A DNA stretch of 34,958 nucleotides from Gelidibacter sp. (GTDB taxonomy: Bacteria > Bacteroidota > Bacteroidia > Flavobacteriales > Flavobacteriaceae): assembly GCA_010906935.1 (NCBI GenBank), contig JAAFHC010000011.1:1-34958 (forward strand). Reading direction: 5' to 3'. The position numbers were made by a program, and so were the translations under genes. The notes beneath the pieces are model-generated. The model was given only the letters and a program-made list of their open reading frames with translations. It did no database searches and was not told where the DNA came from. Numbering within the stretch: position 1 is the first letter of the stretch; the number at the start of each line of letters is the position of its first letter. Positions 23,008 to 31,099 of this stretch are shown in pieces.

Positions 23008-23868
23008 ATGAAAATTTACCCCATTGAAACAGGAAACTTTAAACTGGATGGTGGCGCTATGTTTGGCGTAGTTCCTAAGGTAATATGGCAACGCACAAAT
23101 CCCGCAGATGAAAATAACTTAATTGATATGGCATTGCGCTGTATGCTTATTGAAGATGGAGACCGACTTATTTTAATCGACAACGGTACCGGAAACAAAC
23201 AACCCGATAAGTTTTTTAGCTATTATTATTTCTTTGGCGATTTTTCTTTAGATGCCTCTTTGGCAAAATATGGTTTTCATAGAGATGATATTACCGATGT
23301 TTTTTTAACCCATTTGCATTTCGACCACTGCGGCGGAAGCATTCAGTGGAATAAAGACCGCACTGGTTATGAACCAACGTTTAAAAATGCCAAATTTTGG
23401 AGCAATAAAAATCATTGGAAATGGGCTGTTGAACCAAATCCGAGAGAAAAAGCCTCGTTTTTGACAGAAAACATAAACCCGATCCAAGAAAGCGGACAAT
23501 TAAATTTAGTGGACTTACCAACTGGTGATTTTGCCAAAAACACGCCGCTTGGTTTCGATATTTTATTTGCAAACGGGCATACCGATAAACTCATGATTCC
23601 GCACATTCAGTACCAGGATAAAACCATTGTTTTTGTGTCGGATTTGTTGCCGACCGTTGGGCATATTCCTTTGCCTTACGTAATGGGATATGACACGCGT
23701 CCGCTATTGACCATGGAAGAAAAGGATAAATTCTTAAACAATGCTGCCGACAACAATTATTTTTTGTTCTTTGAGCATGATGCAACCAACGAAATTTGTA
23801 CCGTAAAACACACCGAAAAAGGCGTGCGATTAAACCAAACCTATACATTTAACGAAGTATTTAATTAA
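23008..23868 (+). CDS. Metallo-beta-lactamase-fold hydrolase
   Basis: The 286-residue protein starts at the ATG at 23008 (MKIYPIETGNFKLDGGAMFG). The zinc motif HxHxDH is THLHFDHCGG (His102, His104, Asp106, His107). Further likely ligands are in ANGHTDK and FFEHDA. There is no signal peptide, so it is cytoplasmic. Members of this branch include lactonases and other small-ester hydrolases; the substrate cannot be told from sequence, and I would not call it a quorum-quenching lactonase without tests. The next gene, a subtilase lipoprotein, starts 14 bp downstream, so the two are probably co-transcribed. Confidence 0.92.
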   Translation: MKIYPIETGNFKLDGGAMFGVVPKVIWQRTNPADENNLIDMALRCMLIEDGDRLILIDNGTGNKQPDKFFSYYYFFGDFSLDASLAKYGFHRDDITDVFLTHLHFDHCGGSIQWNKDRTGYEPTFKNAKFWSNKNHWKWAVEPNPREKASFLTENINPIQESGQLNLVDLPTGDFAKNTPLGFDILFANGHTDKLMIPHIQYQDKTIVFVSDLLPTVGHIPLPYVMGYDTRPLLTMEEKDKFLNNAADNNYFLFFEHDATNEICTVKHTEKGVRLNQTYTFNEVFN

Positions 23869-23882
23869 CACAAAACAAAAGA

Positions 23883-25526
23883 ATGAGAATATTTAAATCG
23901 ATGTTTGTTGTTGCATTGGCAACAATTTCATTAGCAAGTTGCGGTTCTGTAAAATCTATCTCAGATAAGCCAGTTCCAACAATGGAAACTACTGTTTCCA
24001 TGACACAAAAGAAAGGCGCCATTGGCGAAGAACAATTCAATCATTGGGCACATGCCGATTTAGTGGCAGATACCATTCCTGGAATGAGCTTGGACAAAGC
24101 ATATAAATTTTTAGAAGGAAAAAAAGGCGTAACTGTCATTGTTGGCGTTATTGATTCTGGAATTGACATTGAGCACGAAGATTTAAAAGACGTGCTTTGG
24201 ACCAATACCAAAGAAATTGCCGGAAATGGAATTGACGATGACAATAATGGTTATGTGGATGATATTTACGGATGGAATTTTTTAGGAGGAAACGGTGTTG
24301 CCGCTCCTGAACAATTAGAAATTACACGCATTGTGGCTAAATTAAATCCACGTTTTGAAGGTAAGACCTTGGAAAATATTAGTGAAGCTGACAAAGCCGA
24401 CTTTAAAAAATACCAAGAATATCTTGATGCTTATAAAGCCGCTTCTTCAAGACATTTTCAAACTTTGACCCGCATGGAACAAATAGGCGCAAATTTTGCT
24501 GCGGTAAAAAAATACTTAGGTAAAGAAGCAATTACCTTGGAAGATTTACATGGAATCAATACCGATGACCAAACATTAAAAACGCAAGTTGGAGATTTGA
24601 TTGGCTTGTTTGGAAGAGGTTTGGATGAAGATGCCTATTTAGATTATTATGAAACTCAAAAGAAAAATAAAAACTACGATTTTAATTTTAACGGACGAGC
24701 CATTGTTGGGGACAATCCGGAAGATTTCAACAACAGAAATTACGGAAACGGATTTGTGATCGGTTCAAAAGATGAAGAGTCTCACGGTACTCATGTTTCT
24801 GGAATTATTTTAGCTTCAAGAAATAACAACAAAGGATTGCAAGGAGTTGCCCACAACGCAAAATTAATGTCTGTTCGGGCGGTGCCAGATGGTGATGAGC
24901 GCGATAAAGATGTTGCGTTGGCGATTAGATATGCCGTAGACAATGGCGCAAAAGTAATCAACATGAGTTTTGGAAAAAGTTTTTCACCCAACAAAGAATG
25001 GGTTTTTGACGCCATAAAATATGCTGAAAAACACGATGTTTTGTTGGTGCACGCTGCCGGAAACGACAATAAAAATATTGATGTAAAAGACAATTTCCCA
25101 AATGATTCTGAAGATAAAGTAACCGAAATTTCCGACAATGTAATTACCATTGGTGCATTGAGCGCCAATTTTAACGAAAATATGCTGGCTTCATTTTCTA
25201 ATTACGGCAAACTAAATATTGATGTGTTTGCTCCTGGAGTACAAATTTATTCAACAGTGCCAAAAGATGAATATGCAAAATTTAGCGGTACTTCTATGGC
25301 TTCACCGGAAGTTGCCGGTATTGCAACATTAATTCGTTCTTATTATCCGCAATTGTCTGCAAGACAGGTAAAACACATCATTATGAATTCAGGTGTTAAA
25401 GTAAATTTACAAGTTCTTATTCCTGGACAAAAAGGTGAAAAATCCCAATTTTCAAGCTTGTCAAAAGCGGGAAGTATAGCAAATGCTTACAACGCCTTGT
25501 TATTAGCTGATAAAATGGTTAATTAA
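23883..25526 (+). CDS. Subtilisin-like serine peptidase (S8) lipoprotein with a large insert
   Basis: The 547-residue precursor has a signal peptide with lipobox SLASC (Cys20). The triad is Asp91 (VIDSGIDIEHEDL), His301 (SHGTHVSG) and Ser471 (GTSMASPEVAG), with Asn394 (AAGND) for the oxyanion hole. About 210 residues separate Asp91 from His301, compared with 36 in the first subtilase of this window. The extra sequence (about 138-290) is helical and charged, with no motif I recognise. An acidic calcium-loop-like stretch (GIDDDNNGYVDD) follows Asp91. There is no obvious I9 propeptide, only about 40 residues before the catalytic domain. It is likely a periplasmic or outer-membrane protease. It is 14 bp from the metallo-hydrolase gene and ends at a strong terminator. 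Confidence 0.94.
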   Translation: MRIFKSMFVVALATISLASCGSVKSISDKPVPTMETTVSMTQKKGAIGEEQFNHWAHADLVADTIPGMSLDKAYKFLEGKKGVTVIVGVIDSGIDIEHEDLKDVLWTNTKEIAGNGIDDDNNGYVDDIYGWNFLGGNGVAAPEQLEITRIVAKLNPRFEGKTLENISEADKADFKKYQEYLDAYKAASSRHFQTLTRMEQIGANFAAVKKYLGKEAITLEDLHGINTDDQTLKTQVGDLIGLFGRGLDEDAYLDYYETQKKNKNYDFNFNGRAIVGDNPEDFNNRNYGNGFVIGSKDEESHGTHVSGIILASRNNNKGLQGVAHNAKLMSVRAVPDGDERDKDVALAIRYAVDNGAKVINMSFGKSFSPNKEWVFDAIKYAEKHDVLLVHAAGNDNKNIDVKDNFPNDSEDKVTEISDNVITIGALSANFNENMLASFSNYGKLNIDVFAPGVQIYSTVPKDEYAKFSGTSMASPEVAGIATLIRSYYPQLSARQVKHIIMNSGVKVNLQVLIPGQKGEKSQFSSLSKAGSIANAYNALLLADKMVN

Positions 25527-25552
25527 ACGACAAAACTTATAATTTTCTGTTA

Positions 25553-25584
25553 AAAAAACATACGGCTTGCCGTGTGTTTTTTTT
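25553..25584 (+). terminator. Terminator after the second subtilase gene
   Basis: AAAAAACATACGGC pairs with GCCGTGTGTTTTTT around a 2-nt apex, with one T-G pair, followed by more T. It lies about 25 bp after the stop and separates this gene from the M1 peptidase. Confidence 0.85.
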
Positions 25585-25630
25585 GTTTTATAAAGTAATG
25601 TTTATATTGCGGCAAATAAATAAACCTCAT

Positions 25631-27475
25631 ATGAAAAGATTTTTTGTAATTCTTTTGACAATTATTTCATCCATAGTTTTTGCGCAAAACAACACTTCTT
25701 ACTGGCAACAAAATGCCGATTACAAAATGGATGTGGATGTTGATGCAGAAAATTATCAGTATAAAGGAACACAAGAATTGACCTACACAAACAATTCTCC
25801 AGACGAATTAAATTTCGTTTTTTATCATTTGTATTACAACGCTTTTCAGCCAAATAGTGAAATGGACGCCCGACTACAATCAGTTGTTGACCCAGATAAA
25901 AGAATGGTAAATAATATTGGCACCAAAGAAAATCCGGTTTATGAAAGTAGAATTGCCAAATTGAAACCCAATGAAATTGGCTATTTAAAAGTGTTGTCGC
26001 TAAAACAAAATGGAAAAGACGTAAAATACAGCATCGACGGAACTGTTTTAAAAGTGACTTTAAATGACCAAATTCAACCGGGAGAAATAGTAAAATTTGA
26101 CATGAATTTTGAAGGACAAGTTCCTGTTCATATTCGTAGAGCCGGAAGAAACAGTAAAGATGGCGTGGCGCTTTCAATGGCGCAATGGTATCCAAAAATG
26201 GCGGAATATGATTTTGAAGGCTGGCACGCAGATGCTTATATTGCCCGTGAATTTCATAGCGTTTGGGCAAATTTTGACGTTACCCTTCATATTGATAAAA
26301 CATATACAGTTGGCGGAACGGGCTATTTACAAAATCCGCAGGAAGTTGGCCATGGCTATGAAGATAAAACAAAGGCATTGAAGCTTCCGAAGAAAAAAAA
26401 ATTGAAATGGCATTTTATTGCACCAAATGTTATTGATTTCACTTGGGCAGCCGACCCAAATTATGTGCACGATATTTTAAAAACGGAAAGCGGAACAGAA
26501 CTTCATTTCCTCTACAAAAAAGACAAAAAATATGCTAAAGCATGGAAAGAAGTTCAACCTTTAACAGAAAAGGCCCTAAAGTATTTTAATGAAAACATTG
26601 GTCAGTATCCTTGGAAACAATATTCAGTGATTCAAGGCGGTGATGGCGGTATGGAATATGCCATGTGCACTTTAGTTGAGGGTGGAGAAACCTTAAATGA
26701 CATTGTTGGAACGGTTTTTCACGAATTGGCGCATAGCTGGTTTCAACAAATTTTGGCAACCAATGAGAGCAAACATTCATGGATGGATGAAGGTTTTACC
26801 TCGTACGTTTCAACAATGGCTTCCAGCTTAATTTTGGAAGGCGGCGACGGCAAGCCTAATTCAAAAGGTTACAGAGGCTATTTTTACGCAGTGAAAAACA
26901 ATTTTGAAGAACCATTAACCACGCACGCCGACCGATTTAACACCAATGCCGCTTTCAGTGTTGGAAGTTATACCAAAGGAAGTATGTTTTTATACCAACT
27001 GAACTATATCATCGGAGAAGAAAATGTTCAAAAAACAATCAAAAAATATTATGAAGATTTTAAATTCAAACACCCAACGCCTAATGATATCAAACGAACT
27101 GCCGAGAAAATATCGGGGATTCAGTTGGATTGGTTTTTGAATGAATGGACTCAAACAACGCATACAATTGATTATGCCGTGGCGAAAGTTGAAGGAACTT
27201 CGGTTACGTTGGCGCGAGTTGGGCAAATGCCAATGCCTATTGATATTGCAGTTACTTATGTTGATGGCAGCACAGAAAACTTTTATATTCCTTTAAGTAT
27301 GATGCGTGGTGAAAAAACCACCGATGCAACTGTTATAAAAAATTGGTCTTGGGCACAGCCAACCTATATTTTTTCTGCTTCAAAAGAGGTGAAAAAGGTT
27401 GAAATTGACCCTTCTCAATTGATGGCCGATATTGATCGAGGTAATAATGTGTTTGGCGAGGCGCATAAAATTTGA
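25631..27475 (+). CDS. M1-family zinc metallopeptidase, secreted
   Basis: I start it at the ATG at 25631 (MKRFFVILLTIISSIVFAQN, 614 aa), which gives a clean Sec signal peptide cut before Gln19. An earlier in-frame ATG at 25574 lies in the terminator T-run. The N-terminal beta domain is followed by GGDGGMEY (residues about 336-343), a variant of the exopeptidase GAMEN motif. The zinc site is HELAHSW (His364, Glu365, His368) with the third ligand Glu387 in WMDEGF. It should be a periplasmic or exported aminopeptidase-type enzyme. The GGMEY variant is common in Bacteroidetes M1 proteins. No promoter with a clear TAnnTTTG was found. Confidence 0.94.
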   Translation: MKRFFVILLTIISSIVFAQNNTSYWQQNADYKMDVDVDAENYQYKGTQELTYTNNSPDELNFVFYHLYYNAFQPNSEMDARLQSVVDPDKRMVNNIGTKENPVYESRIAKLKPNEIGYLKVLSLKQNGKDVKYSIDGTVLKVTLNDQIQPGEIVKFDMNFEGQVPVHIRRAGRNSKDGVALSMAQWYPKMAEYDFEGWHADAYIAREFHSVWANFDVTLHIDKTYTVGGTGYLQNPQEVGHGYEDKTKALKLPKKKKLKWHFIAPNVIDFTWAADPNYVHDILKTESGTELHFLYKKDKKYAKAWKEVQPLTEKALKYFNENIGQYPWKQYSVIQGGDGGMEYAMCTLVEGGETLNDIVGTVFHELAHSWFQQILATNESKHSWMDEGFTSYVSTMASSLILEGGDGKPNSKGYRGYFYAVKNNFEEPLTTHADRFNTNAAFSVGSYTKGSMFLYQLNYIIGEENVQKTIKKYYEDFKFKHPTPNDIKRTAEKISGIQLDWFLNEWTQTTHTIDYAVAKVEGTSVTLARVGQMPMPIDIAVTYVDGSTENFYIPLSMMRGEKTTDATVIKNWSWAQPTYIFSASKEVKKVEIDPSQLMADIDRGNNVFGEAHKI

Positions 27476-27496
27476 TGTAGCGTTTCTGAATGGAAA

Positions 27497-27540
27497 ATAA
27501 AAAAGGCTCGTAAAATAATGTTTTATGGGCTTTTTTTAAG
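27497..27540. terminator. Bidirectional terminator between the M1 peptidase and racemase genes
   Basis: AAGGCTCGTAAAA pairs with TTTTATGGGCTT (including G-T pairs) around TAATG, with A-run before and T-run after. The two genes converge here. Confidence 0.75.
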
Positions 27541-27556
27541 GAAGAAAATATTTTTA

Positions 27557-28714
27557 TCAATCAACCACCAATCTGGGTAAATTTTCCGGCAATCGGGTCA
27601 ATAATTCATAATTTACCTGTTCGCTAAATTCACTGAATGAGGAAACACTTATTTCTAAATCGCCTTGTTTGCCTATTAAAACAACTTCATCGCCTTTTTC
27701 TACTGAATTTATTTGACTAACGTCAACCGTAATCATATTCATATTTACAGTACCTACAACACTCACGCGCTGTCCGTTAATCAACACAATGCCTTGATTG
27801 CTTAAATTTCGGCTAAAACCGTGTGCATAACCAACAGGAATGATGGCTATTTTTAAATCGTAATTGGCAAGATAAGAGGTTCCGTAACCAACAAATTCAC
27901 CTGTTTTAACTTTTTTAACATCCATTACACGACTTTTCCAAGAAATAAGGCGTTGTAACGGATTTTGGTTTTCTTTCTTTTTGGTTAAATATTCAATTAA
28001 AATTTCTTTATTTGGGAAAAATCCATATTGAATAATCCCCAATCTAACCATATCCATTTGGAATTTTGGGTAACGTAAAGCGGCGGCAGAACAAGCTGTA
28101 TGTTTTTGCTCGGGATTTAAACTTGCAGCAGCCACTTTTTTTACCGCTTTTTGATAAATGTGTTGCTGCTTTTTAATTCGATAGTAATTGGCAATGCTTT
28201 CTGCGCCTGCAAAATGTGTACAAAGACCTTTAAAAAAGAGATAATCACTATTATTTTTCAGCAATTTCAATACTGCCGGAAGTTGATCCAAAGCAAACCC
28301 TGTTCTGTTCATTCCAGTTTCCACTTCTATGTGAACTTTCGCAATTTTCCCTATTCTTTTGGCTGCTTCAAGTGCTTTTTCTAAACGGCCAAATTCAAAT
28401 ACATAAAATTCAATATTATTTTCAATAGCCCATTCCAGTTGCTCATTGTTGATCAAGCCCATAATCATCACCGTACTGTTTTCACAAATTGAGTTATGAA
28501 CACGTAAAGCCTCATCTGCACTAAATACTGAAAAATGATCGATTCCACAGTGTTCTGCCAATGGAACAAATACTTCCAAGCCATGTCCGTATGCATTTCC
28601 CTTTACTACAGAAGATATTTTTACGCCATTCCCAATAAAGTCTTTTAAAAATTGAAGGTTGTGCTCCAGCGCAGATTTGCTGATTTCCAGATAGGAGGTG
28701 TGGTATATTTTCAT
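27557..28714 (-). CDS. alr: Alanine racemase-family PLP enzyme with unusual active-site residues
   Basis: The 385-residue protein has the fold-type III racemase layout: PLP lysine Lys38 in SSVVKGNAYGHG and catalytic tyrosine Tyr277 in VGYGTSY, plus GYAHG further on. Two canonical positions differ. The lysine of the usual K-x-D-T-G-M segment, carbamylated in well-studied alanine racemases, is Glu130 here (HIEVETGMNR). The usual R-V-(C/S)-M-D-Q motif reads TVNMNM (322-327). The enzyme is therefore surely a PLP racemase relative, but alanine as substrate is not assured. D-alanine for peptidoglycan is the default role. Its ATG overlaps the stop of an M20 amidohydrolase gene (ATGA), so the two are translationally coupled. 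Confidence 0.85.
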   Translation of the reverse strand: MKIYHTSYLEISKSALEHNLQFLKDFIGNGVKISSVVKGNAYGHGLEVFVPLAEHCGIDHFSVFSADEALRVHNSICENSTVMIMGLINNEQLEWAIENNIEFYVFEFGRLEKALEAAKRIGKIAKVHIEVETGMNRTGFALDQLPAVLKLLKNNSDYLFFKGLCTHFAGAESIANYYRIKKQQHIYQKAVKKVAAASLNPEQKHTACSAAALRYPKFQMDMVRLGIIQYGFFPNKEILIEYLTKKKENQNPLQRLISWKSRVMDVKKVKTGEFVGYGTSYLANYDLKIAIIPVGYAHGFSRNLSNQGIVLINGQRVSVVGTVNMNMITVDVSQINSVEKGDEVVLIGKQGDLEISVSSFSEFSEQVNYELLTRLPENLPRLVVD

Positions 28715-29865
28715 GATAAAATTTGTAAACTTATTTGATGAAACAGTTGAATACCAACAGGTAAAATTTCATCTGGAAAATCGTAATCCGGATTATGAAG
28801 AGCCGGACTTTTTTCTCCTGAGCCAATACCAAACATTGCGCCTTTAAAATGTTGTGTAAACAAGCCAAAATCTTCTCCCCATTTAAAAGGAAATTTTCTT
28901 TGAAAAATGTCAAAAGACAAACTTGACGCGGCTTCTCTAATTAAGGAAACAGCAGTGTCATCATTTTGGTTCGCAAAAAATTCATGAGTCCACGAATAGG
29001 TTATTGGCATTTGATGATTTTCAGAAGCTTTTTCAATGCAATTTATGATGTCAGCGGTTAATTTTTCCATATTTTCTTCATCCCAAGTGCGGATAGTTAG
29101 TCGTACTTCACCGTAGCCTGCAGAAATTCCGTAAGCGATTTCACCCATTTCAACATGAACTGGTGTTATTAAAGTAAAATCATCCCTGTTTGGATCATTG
29201 TTTGAAAGTTTTGCCGATTCTTGCAAAATTTCTGCAATGGCAAGTGCCGGATTTAAACCATTTTCTGGCTCTGCGGCATGTGCTGTTTTTCCATTAATTT
29301 GAATAATAATACTTTTTACGCCGGCAGTGAATGAATTGTTTTTAACCACAATTTGGTTTAAAGGATACGCAGGAAGGTTGTGAAAAGCAAAAATATAATC
29401 GGGTTTTAAAGCTTCAAATTTTGGGTCGGCAAACACTGCTTTTGCGCCTTCGCCGTCTTCTTCCGCAGGTTGAAACAGTAAAAACACTTTTCCGGTTTTT
29501 GGTTTTTGTTCAGATAAAATGATGGCCAAGCCCAATAAAACCGTTGTATGCCCGTCGTGTCCGCATTTATGAGAAACGCCATCAATGGATGATTTATGCG
29601 CAAATGTATTGATTTCCTGTATCGGCAAGGCATCCAATTCTGCCCTAAACATGACCGATTTCCCAGATTTCCCACTATCAAAAATAGCCACAATACCTGT
29701 TCCTCCAATATTTTCAATGACTTTGGTAGGCTTGCAGGTTTTTAAAAATTTAGAAACGCTTTTCGCGGTGTTGTACTCTTTTCCCGAAACTTCCGGATTG
29801 GCGTGCAGCATTTTACGAAATGTAACGAGTTCTTTCATTAATTCATTATTAATCATTGGTTCCAT
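28711..29865 (-). CDS. M20-family amidohydrolase (N-acyl-amino-acid/peptide deacylase type)
   Basis: The 384-residue protein has the M20D hallmarks: FRAELDALPI, HKCGHDGHTTVLLG with the metal-binding Cys and His residues, FQPAEEDGEGA with the catalytic glutamates, and FAFHNLPAYP. The dimerisation domain includes GKTAHAAEPENGLNPA. There is no signal peptide, so it is cytoplasmic. The family removes acyl or acetyl groups from amino acids or cleaves small amides (hippurate, acetyl-diaminopimelate, indole-acetyl-amino acids); the exact substrate is not readable. The start could be ATG 29865 or the second methionine at residue 4 (MINNELMKEL). It is transcribed first, and the racemase gene follows with a 4-bp overlap. 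Confidence 0.92.
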   Translation of the reverse strand: MEPMINNELMKELVTFRKMLHANPEVSGKEYNTAKSVSKFLKTCKPTKVIENIGGTGIVAIFDSGKSGKSVMFRAELDALPIQEINTFAHKSSIDGVSHKCGHDGHTTVLLGLAIILSEQKPKTGKVFLLFQPAEEDGEGAKAVFADPKFEALKPDYIFAFHNLPAYPLNQIVVKNNSFTAGVKSIIIQINGKTAHAAEPENGLNPALAIAEILQESAKLSNNDPNRDDFTLITPVHVEMGEIAYGISAGYGEVRLTIRTWDEENMEKLTADIINCIEKASENHQMPITYSWTHEFFANQNDDTAVSLIREAASSLSFDIFQRKFPFKWGEDFGLFTQHFKGAMFGIGSGEKSPALHNPDYDFPDEILPVGIQLFHQISLQILS

Positions 29866-29988
29866 TTGTATTATTTTTTAGGTTGACTATTCCTTTTTTC
29901 CATATTGAATAAAACTTCATATGAATGATTGAAAACTAGGAATAAAATAATTATAGAAATCAAAAAAGAAAGATTTATCGGCTTAAAG

Positions 29989-29996
29989 CAAAGGTA
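29989..29996 (-). promoter_or_regulatory. Candidate -7 box for the amidohydrolase-racemase operon
   Basis: TACCTTTG on the minus strand matches TAnnTTTG exactly, 123 nt upstream of the amidohydrolase start. No TTG is seen at the proper distance. The 302-bp divergent gap 29866-30167 otherwise holds the inverted repeat at 30087-30103 and AT-rich sequence. Confidence 0.4.
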
Positions 29997-30086
29997 ACCC
30001 GATTTTACCAGAGTTTTATGGTTAAACTGTTAATGATTTCTTATTTATACGATTCTTTTCATCAAAAATATACATTCTTGTGGAAA

Positions 30087-30103
30087 ATTGACATAAGGTC
30101 AAT
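30087..30103 (+). promoter_or_regulatory. Operator-like inverted repeat upstream of the ECF sigma gene
   Basis: ATTGAC and GTCAAT form a perfect 6-bp inverted repeat with a 5-nt spacer, 64 bp before the sigma-factor start. A weak TACCTTAG (30138-30145) follows as a possible -7 box. A role as a binding site is inference from position and symmetry. Confidence 0.4.
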
Positions 30104-30167
30104 CCAATTTAAAACAACATAATTCTGTTAAATTATTTACCTTAGCCAATCAGAAAATAAAGTTTAA

Positions 30168-30737
30168 ATGTCTGTAAAAGATAAACAATTTTTAAATCCG
30201 GAAAAATGGGTCAGCTTACATGCCGATTATCTTTTCAATTATACCATTAGCCGGCTTAACGATAGAGATTTGGCCAAAGACTTGGTGCAGGATACTTTTT
30301 TTTCGGCTTTAAAAGCAAAGGATAATTTTAAAGGAGAATCAAGCGAACGCACATGGTTAATCGCTATTCTAAAACGTAAAATTGTTGATTATTACCGTAA
30401 AATTAATTCGACAAAAGGCAAGGCTGAAGTGCGCATGAGTTTTTATGCGGAAGGTGAAAGGGAAGGAGAATGGCTGGAAGAACGCGCCCCAACCGATTGG
30501 AGCGGTGAAATTGAAAAAAGGATTGAAAACGAAGAATTGGCCATTGTTTTGGAAAAATGCATTGGAAACTTGCCCGAAAAATATGCCATGGTTTTTAGAA
30601 TGAAAACCGTGCATCAAATTGAAACGGAGGATATTTGTAATGAACTTGAAATTACTTCGACAAATTTTTGGGTAATTATTCACAGAGCCAGAACCCAACT
30701 CAGAAAATGCATGGAAGAAAATTGGTTTAAAATTTAA
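30168..30737 (+). CDS. ECF-type sigma-70 family RNA polymerase sigma factor
   Basis: The 189-residue protein has region 2 (about residues 18-78: HADYLFNYTISRLNDRDLAKDLVQDTFF through TWLIAILKRKIVDYYRK) and region 4 (about 132-185: LPEKYAMVFRMKTV, ICNELEITSTNFWVIIHRARTQLR). The linker carries a charged stretch (GEREGEWLEERAPTDWSG). There is no region 3, as in ECF factors. It would direct RNA polymerase to a small regulon. The next gene, 11 bp downstream, encodes a small Cys/His protein with the layout of a zinc-binding anti-sigma factor, the usual partner arrangement. The ECF subgroup cannot be assigned by eye. Confidence 0.93.
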   Translation: MSVKDKQFLNPEKWVSLHADYLFNYTISRLNDRDLAKDLVQDTFFSALKAKDNFKGESSERTWLIAILKRKIVDYYRKINSTKGKAEVRMSFYAEGEREGEWLEERAPTDWSGEIEKRIENEELAIVLEKCIGNLPEKYAMVFRMKTVHQIETEDICNELEITSTNFWVIIHRARTQLRKCMEENWFKI

Positions 30738-30748
30738 AAAACAGGAAC

Positions 30749-31003
30749 ATGAAAATTACGTGTGACGAAGCAACTGAAATTTGTGATAAAAACCAGTACA
30801 AGGAAGCTTCTCTTTGGGAAAAAATGAAACTCGGTATTCATTTATTTTTATGTAAAAAATGTGGACTTTACGCCAAACAAAACAAGGTCATGAGTGTTTG
30901 TTTGCAAAAATTAAAGGAAGTGGAAAGCCATAAAGGACAACATTTAAACCAAGATGAAATGAATTGCATGGCGCAAGAACTGAAAACTAAAATAGAATCG
31001 TAA
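30749..31003 (+). CDS. Small Cys/His protein, candidate zinc-binding anti-sigma factor
   Basis: The 84-residue protein has H-x3-C-x2-C (His31, Cys35, Cys38 in HLFLCKKC), the core of zinc-binding anti-sigma (ZAS) proteins, with upstream cysteines at 5 and 12 that could give the fourth ligand. There is no transmembrane segment, so it would be cytosolic like RsrA or ChrR-type anti-sigmas. It starts 11 bp after the sigma gene. Two more cysteines (50 and 73) raise the option of redox sensing. The protein is short, and the anti-sigma role rests on the motif and on gene order. An inverted repeat AAAAGTGTTTAAG (31010-31022) against the later TTAAGCACTTTT (31074-31085) lies beyond it, with a long loop; I do not call it a terminator. 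Confidence 0.7.
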   Translation: MKITCDEATEICDKNQYKEASLWEKMKLGIHLFLCKKCGLYAKQNKVMSVCLQKLKEVESHKGQHLNQDEMNCMAQELKTKIES

Positions 31004-31099
31004 GTCATAAAAAAGTGTTTAAGATTGCTTGAGAGATTTAATTTATTTAAAATTTACTTTTCCAAAAGCGTTTTTAAGCACTTTTAAAAATAAAACGAA

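Noticed and set aside
22829-23011. A 60-codon plus-strand frame
   Set aside because: It runs through the tRNA-Cys gene and its terminator, which explain the sequence better.
31006-31090. An AAAAGTG...CACTTTT inverted repeat before the O-methyltransferase gene
   Set aside because: The loop is about 50 nt with a mismatch, so a terminator call is not supported.
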